Below, one piece after another: positions 34,245 through 42,529 of a stretch of 64,000 nt of DNA. Source of the DNA: Blepharisma stoltei (lineage: Eukaryota; Ciliophora; Heterotrichea; Heterotrichida; Blepharismidae); NCBI GenBank assembly GCA_914767885.1, contig CAJZBQ010000063.1, positions 291,001 through 355,000 on the forward strand, written 5' to 3'. The notes beneath the pieces were generated by a model. That model had not been told where the DNA came from and ran no database searches. It saw only the letters and a program-made list of their open reading frames with translations. How positions within the stretch are numbered: position 1 is the first letter of the stretch; each line of letters starts with the position of its first letter. Made by a program: the position numbers and the translations under genes.

Positions 34245-36257
34245 ATGCTTTCGTCAATATTTTCCAAGGTAGAAAGCCTTACAGAGAGCCATTTCTGGTC
34301 ACCTCATGAAAACCATGATCGTGAAGATCTGGGAGAAATTGTATATCAAGGGACTTTGAGCAGACAAAATCCATCTGGCGGTCTCCGTCTTGAGACTTAT
34401 TATTTAACCAGTAAAAAGCTCATTTATTTCCAAAATTCCAATGGTCTTACGAAATACAGCAATTTGAGCTGAAAGGTGATCGAGCCTTTTGTTGAAGAAG
34501 AAGCCTCACGAAGATATGGATTTTGTATTTCTTATGGGAAAAAATGTAAATATTTTTACACTAAGTCATCTGACGATCTAGATAAATGGCTTAACCATTT
34601 ATCGTTCTCCGCAATTATGACAGATATAGAAAATGATTATTTGTTCCAAAAACAAATTGGGACAGGGAGTTTCGCAGCAGTTTATTTAGCGAAAGATTTA
34701 GATAGCAAAAAGTCTTTCGCGATAAAATCAATAAATAAAGTTGTGATACAAAGAAATAAAAGAAACTTAGACCAAATTATCAGAGAAATCGAAATAATGC
34801 GGCAAATCGACCACCCAAATATTGCTAACTCCCCCCCCCCATCCTTGATCGAACGATTGACTGTAAAAATTCCTAAAAATTGGGAAAATTAACCCCCATC
34901 CTTGATCGAACGATTTTCATATCATGCAAATTTTTATATATATAAAAATATATTATTTATCAAAAGCTTGGGAAGATGTGCATAATGAAGTTGTTTTCAG
35001 AGGCTTTGAGACGACAGAAAGCTGCGAAATCAACCATCCGAAGTGATTTTTAGTCATTAACATATGCTTAAAAACTCAATAATCTAATAAAATACAGATT
35101 CTTTAAAATTTTTTTAAAAAAAATTAATTTAATAAGGAGCAAATTAAAATTTATACAGTTTTAAAGGGGTAACTAATAAATCAAAATATTAAAAATTGGT
35201 ATTTTATGAAATAAATTAAATTTTTTGCTGTAAAAAAAATAATTATTAAATATTCTTAACCCTCTTATTTAAAAGTAAATAAAAAAAATATCTATATATT
35301 TTTTATTTAATATATAAATTTTTTTTCCCGAAAAATTTTTTTTTTAACCCCCATCCTTGATCGAACGATGGCGAGTCGTTCGATCAAGGATGGGGGGGGA
35401 GTAAGCTTTATAAGATTTATGAGAGTGAGACTCATGTCCATCTGGTCCTCGAATATGTTGCGGGAGGCACACTCTTACAGAGGCTAACCACAAAAGGACC
35501 ATTTTCAGAAGAAAAATCGGCAAAATTCATAGAGAAATTTTTGAAGGTTTTGCGGTACCTTTGCCAAAACAACATTGTACATAGAGATATTAAGCCAGAA
35601 AATATCTTAATGACCGATGAAAATAAAGACACAAGTTTTAAATTAATAGATTTTGGGCTTGCATGTGTATATACTGGAAATTTAACCTCTAGCTGTGGAT
35701 CGCCAGGCTACGTTGCCCCAGAAATTTTAAGAAAAATTCCTTATGATCCAAAAGTCGATGTTTTTAGTGCTGGCATTATTTTGTATATAATATTATCTGG
35801 CAGAGCTCCATTTTCAGCCGGATCTCCAAAAGAAACACTAGTAAAAAATAGAGAGTGCTTCATAACATTTTCTGAAAAATATTGGGGTAATGTCTCCAGA
35901 CAAGCCATAAATGTTGTTCTGAGACTTACCCAGCCTAATCCTTTATTAAGGCCTACTGCAAAAGAAGCCTTAGCTTATGAATGGTTTAGATGGAAAAGTA
36001 ATGAAAACATGCTCTTAAAATCTACACCTACAAGCTTTAGCGGCGTTTGGAGCAACTTGCCAACAAATCCTTCACCTGTAGATACGAGTAAAAAGGGCTT
36101 GTCATCTAATAGAAGTGTAAGAATGTTTCCGTTTCTCGGTGAAAAAAATCGTATAAGCATGAAAAAGTTTAATAATCCGAAACTAGCAAAAAAGATTTCA
36201 ATGGATTTGAGAAGAGAAATTGAAACTCCAAAGATCAAAGTAAAAATACATTCATAA
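34245..36257 (+). CDS. PH-domain Ser/Thr protein kinase
   Basis: With the 576-bp MITE at 34826-35401 removed, the gene is 1437 nt (478 residues). Residues about 28-125 form a PH-like domain ending DDLDKWLNHLSF. One in-frame TGA supplies the Trp after TKYSNLS. The kinase domain (about 133-395) shows the glycine loop (IGTGSFAAVYLA), the VAIK-equivalent Lys (FAIKSINK), HRDIKPEN, DFGLA, the activation-loop end GSPGYVAPEI and the DVFSAG motif. By motif it is CAMK-like. The C-terminal tail of about 85 residues is basic and Ser-rich. The MITE splits the domain between IDHPNIA and KLYKIYE. Family knowledge: phosphoinositide binding by the PH domain may localise the kinase. The substrate is unknown. 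Confidence 0.92.
34826..35401. mobile_element. Family-2 MITE/IES, 576 bp, inside kinase gene
   Basis: TA at 34826-34827 and 35402-35403. The box is CCCCATCCTTGATCGAACGA. Box 1 and box 2 face the same way at the left end. At the right end a third same-direction box is immediately followed by an inverted fourth. It is closely related to 43228-43788. Confidence 0.92.
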
Positions 36258-36612
36258 TAACCCCCCCCCTCCGAGAGTGAACAAAAACATTAGAAAAATC
36301 GCTATTTTTTGCCCAAAAACCCACCCTCCGTGAGCGAACAAATTTTTTTAAATGATAATTTTTTATGGAAAAAAAAAATGTTGATATATAAGTAATAATT
36401 AATATAATGAAATCTCTAGCTAATTCTGTTTAATTTTAAACAAATTGCGTTTTAAAACATAAATTTTACAAATTAAATTAATATTTGCTTTCCAATGTTT
36501 ATAGAAGTGAAATTTTTTTTAATTTCACAAAAACAATTTATAATATAAATTTTTTAACTTCCCTCCGTGAATAAACAAAATTTTTTTTGTTCACTCACGG
36601 AGGGAGGGGGAG
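36258..36612. mobile_element. Family-1 MITE, 355 bp, directly after the kinase stop codon
   Basis: TA at 36258-36259, immediately after the TAA stop, and at 36613-36614. The complete four-box form includes the spacer (AATCGCTATTTTTTGCCCAA). Confidence 0.85.
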
Positions 36613-36738
36613 TAAGTAAATTGTTTTTGTAAATTTTTAATTAAGTTATTTGAAAATATTTCAATAATTTTCTTTTGAATTAAATTAAATATAAAAATTA
36701 TTAATTTTAAATAAAATAATTATTAAGCCATAATTTAA

Positions 36739-38469
36739 TTATTTGTCATCAATACATGTCGATAGCAGCCTATTGTAAAATCGTTCTGTGTATTTTTGCT
36801 CCTGCATTATCTTTTCTGGAGTAGCATTAAAAGCATGGCTTTCTCTATATGGCAGCTTGCATTCAGAACTAACAAGAGACATATATTTTGGCTCTTTTTT
36901 CAAATCAAAATAAGGTGGCATTCCACATCCAACTTCAGAAGCATTTTTTCCATATGAAACTTCATTAAATTCATACCACATTCATTGATATAAATTTACC
37001 AGAGCTCTGAATACTGGATATTTATGAAGCATATAATATTTTCACTCATAGCTCACCCTTACTTTAGGATTAATATAAATTTTATCATATCCCTTTTTCC
37101 TATAATCTGTGCATATCAGTAAGCACTCGCTTTGTGGGCATTCACAATTTTCTGAGTCATATTTTCTAGGCCTAAATTTGACACCTTGTTTTAAGATAGG
37201 TTCAGCATTAAGGATTGCAATTCCATTTCAGCACGAATAAACTTCAAAAGGCTCATTATTTTTTATTAAGACCTGAGACTCGTTGTGACGAGTAAATGGA
37301 TAATTCCCAGAGAACCAGTACCCTTCTACATCCCTTGCAACTAAAGTATCATAAAATTCATAATAAAAATCTAAAGGGCATACAACGTCAAAATTCCCTT
37401 CTTTTGTGTAAATCAATTCCAGAATTTCGTCAGCTGTAAAATAAATATCATTGAGAAACACAATTTTTGTAGGCCATTCATTATGCTCAAAGGTGTGGTC
37501 ATATAAAGGTAAAAGTGCCACATTACGGATTCCAGCCATTTTTCGATATCGATACTCGGCCTTCATTTTAAAGACTTTTTTGGAAAGTTCTTCTCCTAAT
37601 ATTTGTTTTCCTTCCCATGCATTACTTCCTGTCATATTGCACACAATAATTGTGTTAGGAATATCCAAAGATTTCTGAAATTCCTTTAATAGTGAAGCAG
37701 TGTCATCTTCGCTGCCGTTTTCAAAAAAACTCACATAGAGGTTCTCACCATTTCTAAGCTCTTTTAAGAGTTTTTTTATTTCAGGGATTGTGTATTCTAA
37801 GGCTTCTTGTGAGTTAAAATAATTTGCAACTAAAAAGTAGTTTTCGTTGATACGCTTATGAGGACTTGAAGTCGTCTGGAACATTACATTAGCATTAACT
37901 TTATGATAGATTAGGGGGCTCTTCCTCCTTTTAGATTTCACCTGAGGCTAGTCTTCGTAGAAGACTTGTTCAGCTGCTAGCGAACCTCTGTGGGTATGTG
38001 TCAGCATTTCCATCAGAGGTAGCTCTCCATCGGCTTTCAGCCTGGCTCTTAATGCTGTCTCGAAGCCTTGGAGTATGCAGGTTTGAGACTTGACGGCTTG
38101 AGTGACTAAAGTTCCAGCTAGGGATAAGCTCGCTAGCTAGTATCGGTATCAACTATACCTTCGTCGTCGTCGTCGGGACTAGTGGCTTCTAGGGCTAAAA
38201 AGCATTTTTTTCCAAAAGTCTATTGGGAAAACTGTAGGACGAGGGAGGCAAAACTCACCAGAACACACAATGCCCAGTACCTGTAGACTCCATTTCTACT
38301 CGGTTAGGCTTCAAGTTGCAGTAATGTCCCCAAACTCGAGGCAGGTCTGGAAGAGGACGGGTCAGTGGCATCACCATTATTTTGTTGAAGTCGTCTGAAA
38401 AAGAAAAAAAGTGCATGCAAGGATTCCTGCACTCAAAATAACTAAAGTCCCTAGTTTCATTATATTCAT
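36739..38469 (-). CDS. GT69/CAP59-like glycosyltransferase, type II membrane protein
   Basis: Start ATG at 38469 (MNIMKLGTLVILSAGILACT...), a signal-anchor, then a luminal domain. A 506-bp retroposon plus one 13-bp duplication (37866-38384) splits the gene after residue 28. Exact removal gives 1212 nt (403 residues). Similarity to the CAP59/CMT1 alpha-1,3-mannosyltransferase family (GT69) is judged from ENLYVSFFENGSEDDT, the RNVALLPL region and KIVFLNDIYFTADEILELI, which supplies the acidic metal-site residues. Three in-frame TGA codons give Trp (near 37226, 37055 and 36985). In the Golgi, family members transfer mannose or xylose to glycans. No TA pair restores the frame here, unlike other genes in the window. 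It is divergently paired with the p24 gene 33 bp away. Confidence 0.8.
37879..38384 (-). mobile_element. SINE-like retroposon, 506 bp, in glycosyltransferase gene
   Basis: The target duplication is 13 bp (37866-37878 and 38385-38397) and lacks TA. The minus-strand 3' tail is an imperfect (TAATG)n. It is GC-rich, with CGTCGTCGTCGTC near 38163. It sits just behind the membrane anchor codons. Confidence 0.82.
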
Positions 38470-38502
38470 ATTTTACTATCTACTTAAACGTGTACATATT
38501 TA
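38470..38502. promoter_or_regulatory. 33-bp head-to-head intergenic region
   Basis: Only 33 bases separate the start codons of the divergent glycosyltransferase and p24 genes. Both promoters and 5' leaders must overlap this AT-rich stretch or extend into the opposite coding region. No motif is recognised. Confidence 0.6.
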
Positions 38503-39093
38503 ATGCTGGCTTTTCTTTGTTTATTGGTCGGAACTGCTCATGCACTTTTCTTTAATCTCCCAGGTAAAACAGAACAATGCTTTGCGGTCACAGTTTCCAG
38601 AGGAGCAGAACTATGGGGTGTCTATATAGTTTCTGGGGAAGGCGATCAAAATGTTCTAGCTCGTGTAACAGGGCCAGATGGTCGTGTTCATTTTCAAAGC
38701 AAGCCAAAGGCACGTGAAGGGTCTTTCGAACTGACTCCAGAGCCAACTGGTGACTATCGTTTGTGCTTCCAAGCTAAAGACAGCCGTCAGAAGACAATTT
38801 CCTTTGAGTTTTCCAGCCAGGAAAAGGTCGTAGAAGATAAATTAGCTACTGAAGAAGAAATGACACCTTTAAAGGAAACCTTAAAACAATTATCTAGGAA
38901 CTTAGACAGCGTCTATAGAAATATTCACTTTTACGAAAGAAGAGAAAAAATACACAGAGACTTGGCTGAAAGGACTTGTGATAGAGTGCTGTGGAGCGCC
39001 ATGGGAAAGATATTTGTGCTTTGCGTGATCAGTTTAATGCAGATTTTCATGTTGAGAAGCTTTTTCGATTCTAAAAAGTCGACTGGGGTATAA
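38503..39093 (+). CDS. p24/TMED cargo receptor
   Basis: An uninterrupted 196-residue protein. Signal peptide (MLAFLCLLVGTAHA); GOLD domain (about 18-105) beginning with the typical KTEQCFAV segment and containing the second conserved Cys in GDYRLCFQAK; a coiled coil (about 110-160); one TM helix (about 167-186); and a short tail with a di-Phe signal (RSFFDSKKS). This is the standard p24 layout. These proteins cycle between ER and Golgi in COPII and COPI vesicles. The length is normal and no IES is present. The head-to-head neighbour is a Golgi-type glycosyltransferase, so both act in the secretory pathway. Confidence 0.95.
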   Translation: MLAFLCLLVGTAHALFFNLPGKTEQCFAVTVSRGAELWGVYIVSGEGDQNVLARVTGPDGRVHFQSKPKAREGSFELTPEPTGDYRLCFQAKDSRQKTISFEFSSQEKVVEDKLATEEEMTPLKETLKQLSRNLDSVYRNIHFYERREKIHRDLAERTCDRVLWSAMGKIFVLCVISLMQIFMLRSFFDSKKSTGV

Positions 39094-39263
39094 GTAATAA
39101 GAAATATTAGTTAAAGTAATTATGCAATAGGAAATTCCAATAAAAATATAATTTTAAATATATCCTATTAATATCAAATAAAAATGCTATTCAATTATGC
39201 AAAAAAACTTAATAGAGCAGATTATTTATTTTACAAAATCAATAATTAGGCATCTTTATTTAA

Positions 39264-40740
39264 ATGGAAAACCCAAATAATTTCCCAGTATTGTCAAGAA
39301 CACATAACAATATTTTGCTAATCACACTAAATAGAGCTTCAGCTCTCAACTCACTCAATCTAGAAATGCTTGGAATCTTATCACAAATAACTCAGGAAGC
39401 AGAAAAATCAAACTCTCCAATAATTTTTATAGGCGAAGGACGTGCATTTTGTGCAGGAGGAGATATAGTGAGCATTGCTAAAGGTGACACAAGTCCTGAA
39501 GAGTTTTTTGGGTCAGAGTTTACCTATTTCCACTATTTATCCAGGCTTCATACAGAAAGAATTGCAATTATGGACGGTATTGTTATGGGCGGAGGTGTAG
39601 GGCTATCAATGGCTTGTTCTAAAAGGATAGCAACACCAAAGACTTTATGGGCCATGCCTGAAACTGCAATTGGTTTTACGCCAGATGTTGGATCTACTTA
39701 TTTTCTAAATAGAATAAATCCACCTGAGCTAGGGCTTTATTTAGCCTTAACAGGTGACAGATTATCTGGTGTTGACTGTTTTTTATTTGGAATTGCAGAT
39801 TATTATATAGAAAATAGTATAGAAACTGTAAAAAATCAATTAATTCAAGAAGATTTTGCCACTGTTTTAGCAAGACATCATACAGATCCAAATCCAAGCA
39901 ATTCAAAAATTATGCAAAATATCCAAAACATTAGATATTGTTTTGAAACTCATGGAAATCTAGAAGGCATTTTAGGAAAACTCAATAATTTGAATAATCA
40001 ATGGTCTACACAAGTTCTTGAAAAATTGCAAGAAATGTGCCCGCTGTCGCTAAGGATTGCATATGAGTCTTTTAACAGAGGAAGACACATGAATTATGCG
40101 GAATGCTTGATAATGGAGTATAATCTTGTAATACAGTTAACAAAGCACAGAAATTATAATTTCAAAGAAGCAGTCACTCATATACTTTATTAGATTAATT
40201 TAAAAGTTTAGTATCATTTAGAAATTAGCAATTATAGTTATTCAAGTATCACATTATCATTTCTGCAAAGTATAAATTCATAAATAAAGCCAAAGGCAAG
40301 CCTAATTGGAACCCAAGCAGCATTTCTGAAGTTGGGGACTCATTAACACTAACCTCTCCCTTCTTTAAATTGGAGCAAAATATCGGTAAAATTTTTATTT
40401 TTTAGGTAAACTGCTCAATTTATTGGAACAAAATTTTTAATGGAAATTTTATGTTGAAAAAAGTCTAATTTTATGTAAAATAGCTTTGATCTTATTTAAT
40501 AAAGGTAGTTCAAGTAGAATATATAAACATTTATACCCTAAATTGATTAAATTCTTGAATGAATTCTTAATAAAAATCAATTAAAATTTAAAGATATTGC
40601 ATTAATTAAGAATTTTTATATTAACTTTTAAAAAAAACTTTGAAATTAGAACAGAATTTTTTTCCAATTTGAACCAGGGAGGGGAAGTAAGTTACTTCCT
40701 TAACACAGAAGGCCCAAGATTATCCTTACCGCGGCTTTAA
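39264..40740 (+). CDS. 3-hydroxyisobutyryl-CoA hydrolase-like (crotonase fold)
   Basis: Removing 40183-40280 and 40350-40687 gives 1041 nt (346 residues), close to the family's usual size. The enoyl-CoA hydratase/isomerase core shows an oxyanion-hole segment (GRAFCAGGDI), the second (DGIVMGGGVGLSM) and the acid-containing MPETAIGFTPDVGS, which is diagnostic of the 3-hydroxyisobutyryl-CoA hydrolase branch of valine breakdown. The C-terminal KGKPNWNPSSISEV matches the conserved KxPxWxPxxxxEV end of that family and is only reached after the first IES is removed. The predicted terminus is LSLPRL. The last three residues resemble a minor peroxisomal signal; no mitochondrial leader is seen. Location therefore remains open. 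Confidence 0.88.
40183..40280. other. Short IES, 98 bp, in the hydrolase gene
   Basis: TA at 40183-40184 and 40281-40282, both in codon positions 2-3. Excision gives FKEAVTHINKAKGKPNW. Without it the frame stops at 40191-40193 before the conserved C-terminal motif. Confidence 0.7.
40350..40687. mobile_element. Family-3 MITE/IES, 338 bp, in the hydrolase gene
   Basis: TA at 40350-40351 and 40688-40689. The box is TTTAAATTGGAGCAAAAT-like: two same-direction boxes at the left, a third near 40645 and an inverted fourth at the right end. Related to 49807-50337. Excision adds 15 codons before a TAA at 40738. Confidence 0.82.
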
Positions 40741-40787
40741 TTAATCCTTATTAATTTTATTCCAAATAAATTAGAGAGTTCCACGTC

Positions 40788-42501
40788 ATGTTCTACACAC
40801 TGACTCTTTTATCTCTTTTTTCCGTCATTTCCTACTGCAAGACATGCTTAGAAATAACAGCAGATTCTGAAGACAAGTATATTAAAGAATTATCAAAAGA
40901 TGTTGAATTTGATGACAAGTAAACGATATTTAGATGCCTAAAAGATCTCATGGTCAAGCAATGGTGGCAAGCATCAATCGAACTCTCTACTTTTGCCATA
41001 CAGAAAGACCAACAGATAGACCCTTCCTTTAAAGCAGAGGCTTTAAATACTAACTCCTCCTCCGTGAGCAAACAAAAAAAATTTTGTTCGCTCATGGAGG
41101 GTTTTAATTTTTCTTTTTCGAAATTTAAAATCTCAACAATTGGAAAACATATATTTATTTATTTATTTATTTATTTATTTATTTTTTAAAGTGCAATCTG
41201 TTCAAAATTAAACAGAATTAGCTAGAGATTTCATTATACTAATTATCCCTTATATATCAAAATTTTTTTCATAAAAAATTTCTATTCGCTCACAGAGGTG
41301 GTTTTTTTGGCAAAAATAAGGAATTTTCCAATGGCTTAGTTCGCTCACAGAGGGGGAGTAAGAAAAAGGTAGAAAAATTGATTTCATTAATAGAAAATCA
41401 AGGGAAAATCAATACGGTTTCTCCAGCTTTCCAATGGGCCCAATCCCCAGACACTGTTTTTATTGAAGTGAAATTTTCCCACAGATGGGATTATCCAGGC
41501 TGTCTTGAAGTCAGCGACCCAGAAGTCTCAATCAAAGAAGACAGAATCATTACATTACATTACATTAGAATTTATATCGCTTAACGTCCACTACGGGGTT
41601 ACAACTCCAGGTTTATCACTCGCCTTTCGTCGCATCGGGCCCACCAGTCTGCTGGAGACAAACTCGCTTCGATCACCAGGGTGCTTCCAGGGCAAATGTC
41701 CACGTCTTCGACGGCTCATGGATGAGCTACTTGCTTATACATGGGTTGCTTTTCCGAAAAACCCAAAAAATGGATTTTTTCTGGTCGGCTATCGGCAAAA
41801 AGGAAAAATGCAAAGCCTGGGACGTAACGCCCAGTTTCACGCTAGGGAGTTTGCCCGAATGGTCCAGAGGGATTTTGCTGGGCTTCCCCTTTCCAACCTT
41901 GCACCCTCCTTCCCCACGAGGAAAAATCCACCCCTGAGAATAGACTAGGGCTAGGCTCTGAAAGCTACCAGAATTGCTTACCTAGCATTGCTGTCCATCT
42001 CTGAAATGGTAAAACCTTGCCGGATATAATTAAAATATGAGTCGAGGCTGCATGGCCGGGAGGCCATGCCCAGACGAAGACGCCATATTTTAATTATCCA
42101 AAGAAGACAGAATCACCTTTACTGGAATGTGCAGCAGATCGAACCAAAGGATAAAAATTGCTTTGGATCTAGAACTTTACAATAAAATTGTCCCAGAAGC
42201 CAGCACTTATTCTATGAAATCTGGAGGCAGACTGAATTTCACCTTGAAAAAATACGAGGTCGAAGCATGGGCTAAGCCAAATAAAGGGAAAAAACTAAGC
42301 AATGCTACTGTTTGGTGGGAAATGAGAGACAAGTATAGAAAAGAAATGAATGCACTAACTGGAGAAGAAGACGATGAAGACTACAAAAAACCAAAGAAAA
42401 CTGGGCTAGAAGATTTAATGGACAATCCTAATGTAGTTATCAAGGACTCGTATGTCGATGGAAAGAAAATTGATAACACCAAAGAAAAGCAGGATCTTTA
42501 A
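40788..42501 (+). CDS. Secreted or ER p23/CS-domain-like protein
   Basis: Start at 40788 with a signal peptide (MFYTLTLLSLFSVISYCKTC). A 15-nt intron (40919-40933), a family-1 MITE (41051-41358) and a retroposon (41550-42098) interrupt it. The rebuilt gene is 822 nt by TA excision or 825 nt by exact removal between duplications, both in frame (273-274 residues). The central domain (AFQWAQSPDTVFIEVKFS ... ITFTG ... LNFTLKKYEVEAWAKPNKGKK) resembles the CS/p23 beta-sandwich, including the late Trp-rich strand (NATVWWEMRDKY). The acidic tail (GEEDDEDY) resembles p23 cochaperones. A p23-like protein with a signal peptide is unusual, suggesting an ER-luminal chaperone role; this is inference. No KDEL-type ending is seen (it ends KEKQDL). 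Confidence 0.8.
40919..40933 (+). other. 15-nt intron
   Basis: GTAAACGATATTTAG removes an in-frame TAA and joins DDK to CLKDLMVKQ. This is the exact size and form known for heterotrich ciliate introns. Confidence 0.93.
41051..41358. mobile_element. Family-1 MITE/IES, 308 bp, in the CS-domain gene
   Basis: TA at 41051-41052 and 41359-41360. The left side is the opposed-box hairpin; the right side is the double box with spacer. Excision gives KAEALNTKKKVEKL in frame. It contains a (TTTA)n run at about 41157-41185. Confidence 0.92.
41550..42098 (-). mobile_element. SINE-like retroposon family A, 549 bp, in the CS-domain gene
   Basis: The target duplication is 17 bp without TA (41533-41549 and 42099-42115). 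The plus-strand left end is a TTACA repeat, i.e. a (TGTAA)n minus-strand tail. The 5' end has an outer ATTAAAATATG stem and GCATGGCC-GGGA-GGCCATGC hairpin. It is closely related to 23230-23763. TA at 41551-41552 and 42120-42121 allows in-frame excision one codon shorter than exact removal. Confidence 0.9.
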
Positions 42502-42529
42502 ATAATAGAAGTTACCAAATATTAAAACA

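Noticed and set aside
37228-37941. Reading the glycosyltransferase as starting inside the retroposon at 37941
   Set aside because: The start would be made of retroposon sequence. Exact removal of the element joins the domain to a signal-anchor encoded just outside it.
42030-42098. HDV-like self-cleaving ribozyme at the retroposon 5' end
   Set aside because: There is a GCATGG segment and a hairpin, but I could not build the nested double pseudoknot required, so no ribozyme is claimed.
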